Assembly (NCBI RefSeq): GCF_002873135.1
Contig: NZ_MCVI01000083.1
Span: forward strand, 1 to 64,000
Length of the DNA: 64,000 bases
DNA from: Shewanella sp. 10N.286.48.A6
GTDB taxonomy: Bacteria; Pseudomonadota; Gammaproteobacteria; Enterobacterales; Shewanellaceae
Reading direction: 5' to 3'
Shown here: positions 18,522-26,736 of the stretch, in pieces
Layout of the letters: each line of letters opens with the position of its first letter
Numbering within the stretch: position 1 is the first letter of the stretch
Program-made: the position numbers and the translations under genes
The notes under the pieces: generated by a model
Told to the model about the DNA's origin: nothing
Databases searched by the model: none
Seen by the model: the letters and a program-made list of their open reading frames with translations, nothing else

Positions 18522-19956
18522 GGACTTAGTTCAATATTGCCCGGCATTATTTGAAGATGAGACTTTATATAGCTGGGTTTCTCGCTGGGTTATTGATACA
18601 CCAAAACCTTATCTTGGACGAATTCTAACTGAACTTTTGGGGAGTAGAGGTAAGCAGGTTGACTCTACATTCCCAAGCTTTATCCCAGAACTTGAGAAAC
18701 TGTCGGGAATCAATGCTCATAAACTATTAAATGAACATACTGTTATTCCGTTTTTTCGAAGCTTCGTCTGTGAGAGTAATTACCACAAAGTCATATCCTT
18801 AATTTACTCCGGTGATACTAAACGTATTCATAAATATCTCTCTATTACAGCCAATAGAGTTAATGATACAAGTGAATTACTTTATTGCCCTAAATGTTCA
18901 AAATGCGACATAGAAAATAAAGGTGTTGCATACTGGCATGTAAAGCATCAATTACCTGGAGTATCTGCATGCGTTAAGCATGGACTAAAGCTAATACCTT
19001 ATGTAAAGCAACGTAGAAGCCTTCAACTACCTCCTCAAGACCTAAGTAGCTCTGTATTGACTATCGCAAGCCCTGAGTCCTTAAAGTTGGCTAAAGTGAC
19101 TGAATACTTGTTGGCTAATAGCTTTCATCAATTAGAAGGGGAAAGGCTTGCCGATATTTATCGTTACAAGCTTTTAAATATTGGTTTAGCTTCTAAATCC
19201 CTTTCTGTTAATCAAACTGAGCTTAGAACTTTACTTGAAGGTTTCTGGGCTCCAGTGATGGATGATGAAGCCATTGCAGATATATTTGAACTAGGAAAAT
19301 CACGTACATTTCCTGCAAGTATATTCTATCATTCAGAATCACAGCACCACCCATTAAAGCACATTTTGATTATTGCCATGCTATTTGAAGGTATGGAAGA
19401 ACTTCTGATGTTTGAACAAAGTGTTTTTGATTATAGAACTAAGCCAAAAACACTTACAGAGCACGAATTTGATGATAATGAAAATGTAGCGCTTAATACT
19501 TTGAGAAAAGGACATAGCTTACGCGAAGCAAGTAGGAACAGTAGCCTGAGTGTAGGGAAAGTAAAGCAAATTGCGGTTATAAATAATATAAAAATCGATA
19601 GGCGAGAGCAGTGTATTTTTGAGGGTGAAAGAGTACTGATTCTTGAAAAGTTAAAGCGTCATGAAAAAACTAAGTCTGTAGCGATAGATATGGGTTTCTC
19701 AGTTGGGGCTGTAGAGCAAATTCTATCCCAAAACCCTGATGTTGTAGAAGCTCGTTTTAAGCGCCGATATTGGATGAAGCGTTATATCCGCAGAGCTAAG
19801 CTACTCATTGCAATGAGAAATGAACCACTTAATACAAGACATGCAATCCAAAAGGCTGCGTCTGTACATTACAACTGGCTATTTAGGTATGACAAAAAGT
19901 GGCTATACCGCCATTTACCACCGAAGCAACCATGGCATAAAAGGAATAAATCATGA
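18514..19956 (+). CDS. tnsD: TnsD-like TniQ protein, candidate gcvP-site selector
   Basis: This 480-aa protein has the TniQ start YCPALFEDETLYSWVSRW. Its zinc-binding segment reads YCPKCSKCDIENKGVAYWHVKHQLPGVSACVKHG (about residues 125-160). A basic C-terminal half has two HTH-like stretches (GHSLREASRNSSLSVGKVKQI; KTKSVAIDMGFSVGAVEQI). The length and C-terminal DNA-binding repeats resemble Tn7 TnsD, which reads the 3' end of glmS; here the analogous target would be the 3' end of gcvP. I prefer the ATG at 18514, with GGGAG nine bases upstream, over the ATG at 18505. Confidence 0.85.
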   Translation: MNKDLVQYCPALFEDETLYSWVSRWVIDTPKPYLGRILTELLGSRGKQVDSTFPSFIPELEKLSGINAHKLLNEHTVIPFFRSFVCESNYHKVISLIYSGDTKRIHKYLSITANRVNDTSELLYCPKCSKCDIENKGVAYWHVKHQLPGVSACVKHGLKLIPYVKQRRSLQLPPQDLSSSVLTIASPESLKLAKVTEYLLANSFHQLEGERLADIYRYKLLNIGLASKSLSVNQTELRTLLEGFWAPVMDDEAIADIFELGKSRTFPASIFYHSESQHHPLKHILIIAMLFEGMEELLMFEQSVFDYRTKPKTLTEHEFDDNENVALNTLRKGHSLREASRNSSLSVGKVKQIAVINNIKIDRREQCIFEGERVLILEKLKRHEKTKSVAIDMGFSVGAVEQILSQNPDVVEARFKRRYWMKRYIRRAKLLIAMRNEPLNTRHAIQKAASVHYNWLFRYDKKWLYRHLPPKQPWHKRNKS

Positions 19957-20168
19957 AGAAAAAAATTCAAGGTGTCGAAATACCACAACAGGTAATTGAT
20001 GAACTGATGTACTTTTTTAAAGGTAATGAAGGTATGGTTGAGGATTGGTTAATTAGGCCTAAAGTGCCGCTAGGTGGTGTTTCACCTTTATCATTATTAG
20101 ATTCAGGTGAAGGAATTAATGAGGTTTTAGGGATGTTAGATCGTATGAAAACAGGAGATTTTTCGTAG
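19953..20168 (+). CDS. Small MbcA/ParS-like (DUF2384-type) protein
   Basis: This 71-aa protein overlaps the tnsD-like gene by 4 bp (ATGA) and abuts the next gene. The second half, with PLGGVSPLSLLDSGEGINEVLGMLDRM, resembles the toprim-like toxin-binding domain of Xre/MbcA/ParS antitoxins (motif P..lgG.sPl.lL....G...V...L). The N-terminal HTH expected in full-length antitoxins is absent or minimal. No RES toxin lies nearby; the immediate partner is a phosphatase-like gene. Its job in a transposition operon is unknown, and regulation or toxin neutralisation are the obvious possibilities. Confidence 0.6.
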   Translation: MKKKIQGVEIPQQVIDELMYFFKGNEGMVEDWLIRPKVPLGGVSPLSLLDSGEGINEVLGMLDRMKTGDFS

Positions 20169-20480
20169 ATGAATATTCTTTTTTTGTGTACATCGAATAT
20201 GCATCGCTCTCGGACTGCTGAAGATTATTTCAAAAAACAGCACCCTGATTTTGAATTCAAGTCGGCAGGCTTGAGTGAGAAATATTGTAAACAATATGGC
20301 AGTACGCTTTGTACAGTCGATTTATTAAATTGGGCTGATAAAATTTTTGTAATGGAACCTATGCATGCTGATAGGATTTCAGAGTATGCGGGAAAACATT
20401 ACCTTCAAAAAGTTGAAGTCCTCAATATTGATGATATTTATCAGTATATGCAGGCAGAGCTTATAGCTACGCTTAGTTAA
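20169..20480 (+). CDS. Small protein-tyrosine-phosphatase-like protein
   Basis: This 103-aa protein starts NILFLCTSNMHRSRTAEDYF, giving the CX5R loop (C7..R13) of low-molecular-weight tyrosine phosphatases. It ends VLNIDDIYQYMQAEL, where the family's general-acid Asp is expected. Its size and C-terminal layout recall the predicted phosphatases of COG4551 rather than the 150-aa LMW-PTP enzymes. It starts directly after the MbcA-like gene and is the last gene of the tns operon before a strong hairpin. The substrate is unknown. Confidence 0.65.
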   Translation: MNILFLCTSNMHRSRTAEDYFKKQHPDFEFKSAGLSEKYCKQYGSTLCTVDLLNWADKIFVMEPMHADRISEYAGKHYLQKVEVLNIDDIYQYMQAELIATLS

Positions 20481-20510
20481 AAGGTTTTTTAATGTATTAA
20501 AAAACCTTTT
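20479..20510. terminator. Terminator between converging tns operon and DUF2235 gene
   Basis: A perfect 14-bp stem (AAAAGGTTTTTTAA / TTAAAAAACCTTTT) has a TGTA loop; the stop codon of the phosphatase-like gene overlaps its left arm. A/T-rich flanks make it plausible in both directions. A second 10-bp inverted repeat (GAGTTAAATT, 20547-20556 and 20577-20586) lies just past the end of the opposing gene. Confidence 0.75.
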
Positions 20511-20598
20511 TCACCGGGCTTTAAACGTAATTAGGTTTTTGCTAATGAGTTAAATTATGAATAAAAGCATTGCTAGAATTTAACTCAAAAATGGAGTT

Positions 20599-22092
20599 TT
20601 AATCTTTTCGAACGAAATTCTCTTTATTTAGCGGTGGGTAAGTGTTGATTGCGCCATGATTTGAACCTAAGTACTCCAAGTATTCAGGAGTTAACCATAT
20701 AAACGGCTTATTTAAAACTTCAATAATACCTTGATCTTTATTGACTGAGACATAATTTGGACAGTTCGTTTGAAGTGAAAGAATATTGTTATTTAGGAAA
20801 AGGTTAATAACTAGACCTTGAAATGTTTTCTTTTTACCTGACTCCAAATCTTTAACTTGTTTAAGGTATTCTTGTTTTGCGCTCATTGCACTGAGTAAAT
20901 ATGGCTCCATTAATTGATTAAAGTTTAAATTGTAGTGATCTGAAGGTAATGTGTTTAATGCCTTTTTAGTAATATCAGTGCGCTTTGCATTACTATTTGG
21001 TTCTCCTAACTTAAGCCATCTAGAATCATTCATTCCTAAATTTAGTATCGATTGAACATCTTTGTTTTTATTTGGCAGGTAGATCCCTTGTTTTCCTAGC
21101 CACTTTGAAGCCAGTGTATAAGCTAATTTTTCTAATTCATCATCATTTCCTCCGCCAATATCGCTGTGTACGCCTGGTAGATCTATTTCTACCAATTTTT
21201 CTTCGTATGAAGGTTGTAATTGCTTCTTATTGAGGCGAATAATAGGAAAAAAAAGCCTTTCTTCTGATGCTGCAACAAAGTGTATTGTAGAAGTAACAGT
21301 ATTTGGTATTTCAAGCTTTAAAGCATCAACTTGTCCTGTTGCTACTGTATCAAAAAGCATAGAATACAGACGGGGTGTTGAAAATAATGAGTTTGTATTT
21401 GATGAAGTATTTTGAAAGTAGTAATCATCCACTAAATTTAAAAAGTGTCTTGCTGTTGCTGCTCCTCTGCTAAAACCAATCGCATATATATGTGGTTTTT
21501 GGTTTGTTGTACTAATATGATTTTTTAATTCGGCTAAAGCTTTTATTGCTCTTTCTTTGGAGCCTTTACCTGATATACCTTCTTGCAACTTACCAAAAGA
21601 GGTTGTTTTAGTGCCAACACCGGAGTAATACTGAACATTAATTCTAGAGTCTTTAGGGCTTAGGTTGATTAACTCTTTGTAAATTTCGGCAGGTATCGTT
21701 TTGGGTTTACTACTATCTTTGTCGTTCCAAGTTCCGTCAAAGATAAAGAAATATACTTGTCTGTTACTTTGTGAATCGAAAATTACTGGAGGGTGAAGAC
21801 TATCTATATGATTGAATGTATGTAGCCATTCATTCATTTGAGGTACAGATAAAGATATATTATCAACATTTGAACTTTTATCTGAATCTGGGATTAAAAT
21901 GCCATTTTTAACATTTATTATTGTTTGTAAATCTTCATTATTTATAGGGCATTCTGAAAAACCAACAACTTGATAGTTATTAGGTAAAATTGTTTTATCA
22001 ATTTCTATATCTTGTGATGAATTCGCTTGATCGCTTTTAATATTTTGACAGCCAATTAATAGAAATAGTGAAATAACTAAAAATTTTTTCAT
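20599..22092 (-). CDS. DUF2235-like alpha/beta-hydrolase lipoprotein
   Basis: This 497-aa protein begins with a lipoprotein signal, KKFLVISLFLLIGC, with lipobox LIGC at Cys15, so it is likely membrane-anchored. The mature part has the DUF2235 pattern: FIFDGTWNDKDSS (about residue 120), then VQYYSGVGTKT, the nucleophile elbow AIGFSRGAATARHF (GxSxG near residue 205), and a catalytic-type Asp/His segment, EIDLPGVHSDIGGGNDDE. The same fold occurs in Tle1-type phospholipase effectors of type VI secretion. No secretion genes adjoin here. It lies alone between the tns operon and the WYL gene. Phospholipase or esterase activity is inferred. Confidence 0.7.
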   Translation of the reverse strand: MKKFLVISLFLLIGCQNIKSDQANSSQDIEIDKTILPNNYQVVGFSECPINNEDLQTIINVKNGILIPDSDKSSNVDNISLSVPQMNEWLHTFNHIDSLHPPVIFDSQSNRQVYFFIFDGTWNDKDSSKPKTIPAEIYKELINLSPKDSRINVQYYSGVGTKTTSFGKLQEGISGKGSKERAIKALAELKNHISTTNQKPHIYAIGFSRGAATARHFLNLVDDYYFQNTSSNTNSLFSTPRLYSMLFDTVATGQVDALKLEIPNTVTSTIHFVAASEERLFFPIIRLNKKQLQPSYEEKLVEIDLPGVHSDIGGGNDDELEKLAYTLASKWLGKQGIYLPNKNKDVQSILNLGMNDSRWLKLGEPNSNAKRTDITKKALNTLPSDHYNLNFNQLMEPYLLSAMSAKQEYLKQVKDLESGKKKTFQGLVINLFLNNNILSLQTNCPNYVSVNKDQGIIEVLNKPFIWLTPEYLEYLGSNHGAINTYPPLNKENFVRKD

Positions 22093-22157
22093 ATGACATT
22101 CCTTTGTGATTTATTTTGCAGGTCAATATAAGGTAACTTTATATTAATACTGTTTAT

Positions 22158-22979
22158 TTAAACTTTTGGGTTTAATTGTTTTAATGGAAATAATTGCGTT
22201 GGTAAATTAAGGTGTTCTTTTGGAGCTATGTTCCAATCCATTAGAAAAAAAGGAACTATTGCCTTTTTCAATTTAATTTCTATTGTGTCACTCTTAAAAC
22301 CATAATCAAACTTAATGGTCTCTTTTTCTTTACCATCGCTATTGATTCCTATGATTATTTTTACCTCTGTATTCCAATCATGGTCCTTGTCCATAACTTC
22401 ATTTCCTTTAGGTTTTTCATTTACAAATTTAGCCGTGAATATACGACTAAGTTTGAATGTTCGATGTTCGTTTTCATTATGATCAAATGCTCTGACGTAA
22501 TCGAAGCAACCTGTTTTTATCAACGAGTGTGGTGACAGTTTCCTTTTTGTTTTCCCTTTTGAGCGTGAAAAATATTCTATATCGACTTGTTTATTTAAGC
22601 TGATAGCTCTTAAAACAGGATAAATAGTTTTTAGTTCTGGCATTACGCTAGGTATTTTGCAGCTATATGACTTACTTGCAAAACTAGGCTCACAAACGAT
22701 TGTTTGACTACCATTACTGAGAAGTTGAATTGCAGTAGCTGATTCATGTTCAAAAATAGGCGAAAAAGAATCAATAGGTTTGTAGGCTTTGAGTCCATGA
22801 TCATAAATTAAGCCTTCATTAGATCTAACTTGATAGGTTTTAAAGTCATTCGTTGCCCAAGCTTCTTTTACATCAAAGCGATTCATTAATATTTTTCTAT
22901 TCACGAACCCCATCACATAAGCGCATAAATCGATGTATTTGAGTCTTTCTTCTTGTCGTTGGGTTTTAAGATCTGACAT
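22158..22979 (-). CDS. WYL-domain transcriptional regulator (BrxR/CapW-like)
   Basis: This 273-aa protein has an N-terminal winged-helix-like region (residues 5-75: YIDLCAYVMGFVNRKILMNRFDV), then a WYL-type middle (VDIEYFSRSKGKTKRKLSPHSLIKTGCFDYVRAFDHNENEHRTFKLSRI, about 130-185), then a C-terminal oligomerisation region. This is the architecture of the BrxR/CapW repressors that guard phage-defence operons. It is transcribed divergently from the Toprim-SMC operon with 81 bp between starts. Two direct repeats there are candidate operators. The proposed role is control of that operon. Confidence 0.75.
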   Translation of the reverse strand: MSDLKTQRQEERLKYIDLCAYVMGFVNRKILMNRFDVKEAWATNDFKTYQVRSNEGLIYDHGLKAYKPIDSFSPIFEHESATAIQLLSNGSQTIVCEPSFASKSYSCKIPSVMPELKTIYPVLRAISLNKQVDIEYFSRSKGKTKRKLSPHSLIKTGCFDYVRAFDHNENEHRTFKLSRIFTAKFVNEKPKGNEVMDKDHDWNTEVKIIIGINSDGKEKETIKFDYGFKSDTIEIKLKKAIVPFFLMDWNIAPKEHLNLPTQLFPLKQLNPKV

Positions 22980-23018
22980 GTTTTCTAAAATTTATTTTGA
23001 ATTTAGTAGATAATAATA

Positions 23019-23046
23019 TATAGTGGCTACAAATGTATAGTGCCTA
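23019..23046. promoter_or_regulatory. Direct repeat in the divergent WYL/Toprim promoter region
   Basis: TATAGTGGCTA (23019-23029) and TATAGTGCCTA (23036-23046) are 17 bp apart, start to start, in the short gap between the divergent WYL regulator and the defence-like operon. They are candidate regulator sites; this is inference from position only. Confidence 0.45.
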
Positions 23047-23060
23047 TTAATAAACACTAA

Positions 23061-23864
23061 ATGAGTTTGAAACAAATAAAGCGATATTTAGACAATATTG
23101 AAAATAACAAACCAATAAACCTTTCAAAGTTTTTTAAGGTAGTTGATGCGTTGTCTTTAGAAATCTCAAGAGCGAGTGATGATGTCAAAGCATACAAGCA
23201 CAGTGGTGATCTTTATATTGTCACAGAGATTGAGGCTAAATTAAAAGAAGAACTGTATTTGCTTACTTCCTCTAATGATTGGGGTAGAGAAGGTCTTGCA
23301 CAGCAGAATCGAAGCCACGATGCTAATGTTGATGGTTCATTTATCATTATTCGAAGTTCTAACCACTTACCATCATTAATTACTATTTGTGGTAATGGTG
23401 AGGTTTTATCAGATTTCGAACAACAAAAGCAGGCTTTGCTTATCGAGAATAGGCAGAATTTTTTAAAAATAAATGAAACGATGAAGTTTATAAAAGAGTA
23501 TACGAATACTAACTTAGGACCTGAATTAGATATTATTTTTACTGAAGGGAATGCAATAAGCAATGCATTACATGAACCATTTTTATCTGGCTATGAACAC
23601 CTTTCTTTATTGCTGGATTTGGATTTAGGTGGTTTGACAATAGCTAAAAACCTAACTGAACTTTTACCAAATATCCCTATGAAATTAATACTCCCTTTAG
23701 ATATTGAAGAAAGGCTTTCAAAAGTAGTTGAAGTAAAGGCTCATGATTATTTGGAAAAAGTGTTCGGGTTAGGTAGCAACTACCCACTTTTAACTGTTGC
23801 TGCCTCAATAATTCATAAACATAAGAAAATTTTGGAACAAGAGAGTTATTTAAATGACGTCTGA
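23061..23864 (+). CDS. Toprim-domain protein, JetD/MksG-like (compact)
   Basis: This 267-aa protein has an N-terminal helical part and a C-terminal Toprim-like fold. E162 lies in DIIFTEGNAIS, and D186xD188xGG in LLLDLDLGGLTIAKNLTELL, the acidic pattern of Toprim nucleases and of JetD/MksG. JetD proteins are usually near 390 aa, so this is a reduced form lacking most of the N-terminal arm. It is the first gene of an overlapping four-gene set (11-bp overlap with the next gene). In Wadjet the homologue cleaves plasmid DNA captured by the SMC complex. Confidence 0.68.
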   Translation: MSLKQIKRYLDNIENNKPINLSKFFKVVDALSLEISRASDDVKAYKHSGDLYIVTEIEAKLKEELYLLTSSNDWGREGLAQQNRSHDANVDGSFIIIRSSNHLPSLITICGNGEVLSDFEQQKQALLIENRQNFLKINETMKFIKEYTNTNLGPELDIIFTEGNAISNALHEPFLSGYEHLSLLLDLDLGGLTIAKNLTELLPNIPMKLILPLDIEERLSKVVEVKAHDYLEKVFGLGSNYPLLTVAASIIHKHKKILEQESYLNDV

Positions 23865-26736
23865 AAATGAAATTAACATGGAACTGTTAGCACCGTCAGA
23901 ATATATTTTGAGCCGTATGGTTTACATAAATTCAGCGGGACACGCTTATTCTGAAATTAGCATAGCATGTAATATTGCTATGTTTGGTGATAATAACAAA
24001 GGAAAGACTGCCTCGTTAGCAGGGACAAAATTATTACTGTTTCCCGAAACCGATTTTTATAATTGTGAAAGAAAATTCAAGTTTGAAGGGAAGAAGGGAC
24101 TTTATTCAGCAGAAGAGTCTTATGATTTTTATTTTCCAGATCCTCGTTCATTTATAATCCTTGAGGTAGAAAACCCTCGTGGACATTTTTGTATGGTGCT
24201 CTACAAAATGAGCAATTATGGTTATGGACGTTTCTTTATTCCAGTTGAATATGAAGAGCTGAAACCCTTATTTTGGGATACAGAGAACAATACGTTTAAC
24301 ACTTCAATTAGCATTAATAGCGTAAGTCAATTTTGTAAAAAGCATAAAGGTGAGCAATTATCCGATACATCAAAAATAGCTGACTTAATGTTTGCAAGTT
24401 ATCGTCAAGGGCCTGATAGAAGCCGTTTTTGCGTAGTACCGTTGAAAGATGCTAGAAAAGAATCTATTGATGCTTTTAGAAATATATTTCAACTTGCTTT
24501 TGAAACAGGGCAATCTGAAGTCGATTCCATGCCTGAAGCTATGGCGACATTATTAGAAATGGGGCGGAGTCGCGACCAAGAAAGACTTGATGCTAATTTA
24601 ACACAACTTGCAGATGAACATAGTGTATTAGTACAAAAACGAGACTGGCTTCAGCAGGTTAAGAATACGGAACAACAATTCTCGTTAGTCACTGATTTAG
24701 CTACAACAGCTCAACAGAAACTTGAAGAGTACTCAATTGGATTCCACTCTATTAATTCTGCTTTGATTTCAGCTAAAGAAAAATTTGTACCTGAACATAG
24801 CGATATTAGTCAAAAACACTCTGATAAAGCTACAGAGCTAACAACATTAGAAACATCAATAAGTACTTTAATTCTAGAAGTTGAGAAACTAGGCGCAGTA
24901 AATACATCGAAATCTACGACTCTAGTTAATAAAAATAAACAACTTTTGAAAGGTAAGAAAATAGTTGAGAAATACCCTAGCTATAGTATGTCAGAGGTAA
25001 TGGCTGTTTTTGAAGAGTCATTAAAAAGTGAGCAAGATAATCTAGTTAATTACCAAACCGAAGAAGGACGAACGAAAAGCCTTCAAGAAAATATCAATAA
25101 AAAAAATCGATTAATTAAAGATATAAAAATACTTGAAGGGCTATTAGAAAATAAAAACAGTTCTTTATTCCATCAGCTTAACGATGACTTTGCAGCAAAT
25201 GTTTTATACACCTTAAATAATGAATTTAGAAACATAACTCTCAATTTGTCAGATGAACAACGAAATGTGATTTTATCCTTTGTAGGGCTATTTGAAAGCA
25301 ATGAAGCTGACGGTCTTGAGTTTTTAGGGCAAACATTGAGCGGTAGTAAACTATTAAAAGCTGATATGGAAACGTCCGCTAAAGATTGGGAAGAGTCTCT
25401 AACTAAAAAGCAAAATCAAATCGATGATGTTACAGGTGAAATCGATGACTTAACGAAAGCTATTAAAAATGAAAATATTGAAAAGCTTATCCAAGATACA
25501 CAAGCTGAAATAACTAAAATTGAGAATGAAAAAGCGGCTATTGGTGCTATTGAACAATTAGAAAGAGAATTAGTTGAAATTGAAAATGAAATTACCAATA
25601 ACACTAATAAGATTAGTGAAAAAGAGACTAAGCTCAAAGCTGAAGAAGATTTGAGTGTAAAAATTAGAGCAGAGTCTTCAACACTGCATAATCAGCTTCA
25701 AAAGCTTGAAGGTCAAAAATCTAATTTTGATTTTATTGAAAACCAGTTAAAGTCGGCAAGTAATACTTCAACAGCAAATCCAATTGATCAAAATAGCTTG
25801 GTTCAAATAGAGCTTACACAACAAGTTGCAATTGATGTAGTTTCATCAGCCAACACTTATAAACATAGCTTTAATAAGCTTAACAGTGAGCTTATTAGGT
25901 TGCAGAGTACATTGCCACACCCTGATTTAGATAATCATAAAGAGCATGGTTGTTTAAGAGATTGCCAAATGGTAATCGACAGTTATCAAAATTCATTTGC
26001 TACACTCCAGTACGACTTTAAACAGCTAAATGACTCAATCAGGAGCCACAATCAATTTTTAAATAATCAACTTAACGAGCTTAAGGATGCTAAAGACTTA
26101 TTAGCTACGTTCATTTCAGGTATTAATCTGGAGTTAAATACAAAAACTGTTTCGAATTTATCTGAAATTGAATTGAACATAGAATTAAACACTAGCTTTG
26201 AGTCACTGATGGAAACGTTAGGTGAACATAGTATTTTAGATGATTCCCTATTAGAGCCAGAATTCTACAATTTACTATCTACCTTTATTCATAAGTATTT
26301 CAACAAAAAAACTCGTAGATTAAAAATGAAAGATATTATTGCTGCCGTCAATTACCAGTATCGCTTGGCTGATACTGGAGAGTTGGTCACTAAGAGTCAA
26401 TCTGGCGGAACAACTACTGCAATCACAGCTTTTGTCTTATCAGTACTGTTACAGCGAATAACCTCAAATGATACCGTGTTAAGAATGCCAATCATTGTTG
26501 ATGAAATTGGAACTTTAGACGCAAAAAATACCGATGCGATTATTAATCAGATAACGACTCATGGCTTTTCTATCTATTGTGCAACACCTAAGTTTGATGC
26601 TTTGGTAAGTAAAAAGGTTGGTCATTATGTAATGATTGATCAATCAATGATTAAGGAGCCTATGGTTAAAGCTTGTCACATGAATATACTGCCAGAGCAC
26701 ATAGAAAGGTTTGGAGCGAATAGCAGTGAAACTTAA
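23854..26736 (+). CDS. SMC/MukB-like ATPase, JetC/MksB-like
   Basis: This 960-aa SMC-type ATPase has Walker A GDNNKGKTA at residues 45-53. Two long coiled-coil arms (about 210-440 and 500-620, KQNQIDDVTGEIDDLTKAIKNEN and similar) follow. The C-terminal head has the signature-like SQSGGTTTA (S850-G852) and Walker B IIVDEIGTLD with D883-E884. The signature differs from the SMC consensus LSGGE. The length fits MksB/JetC rather than full MukB (about 1,480 aa). It overlaps the Toprim and kleisin-like genes. The expected role is loop extrusion on invading circular DNA. Confidence 0.78.
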   Translation: MTSENEINMELLAPSEYILSRMVYINSAGHAYSEISIACNIAMFGDNNKGKTASLAGTKLLLFPETDFYNCERKFKFEGKKGLYSAEESYDFYFPDPRSFIILEVENPRGHFCMVLYKMSNYGYGRFFIPVEYEELKPLFWDTENNTFNTSISINSVSQFCKKHKGEQLSDTSKIADLMFASYRQGPDRSRFCVVPLKDARKESIDAFRNIFQLAFETGQSEVDSMPEAMATLLEMGRSRDQERLDANLTQLADEHSVLVQKRDWLQQVKNTEQQFSLVTDLATTAQQKLEEYSIGFHSINSALISAKEKFVPEHSDISQKHSDKATELTTLETSISTLILEVEKLGAVNTSKSTTLVNKNKQLLKGKKIVEKYPSYSMSEVMAVFEESLKSEQDNLVNYQTEEGRTKSLQENINKKNRLIKDIKILEGLLENKNSSLFHQLNDDFAANVLYTLNNEFRNITLNLSDEQRNVILSFVGLFESNEADGLEFLGQTLSGSKLLKADMETSAKDWEESLTKKQNQIDDVTGEIDDLTKAIKNENIEKLIQDTQAEITKIENEKAAIGAIEQLERELVEIENEITNNTNKISEKETKLKAEEDLSVKIRAESSTLHNQLQKLEGQKSNFDFIENQLKSASNTSTANPIDQNSLVQIELTQQVAIDVVSSANTYKHSFNKLNSELIRLQSTLPHPDLDNHKEHGCLRDCQMVIDSYQNSFATLQYDFKQLNDSIRSHNQFLNNQLNELKDAKDLLATFISGINLELNTKTVSNLSEIELNIELNTSFESLMETLGEHSILDDSLLEPEFYNLLSTFIHKYFNKKTRRLKMKDIIAAVNYQYRLADTGELVTKSQSGGTTTAITAFVLSVLLQRITSNDTVLRMPIIVDEIGTLDAKNTDAIINQITTHGFSIYCATPKFDALVSKKVGHYVMIDQSMIKEPMVKACHMNILPEHIERFGANSSET

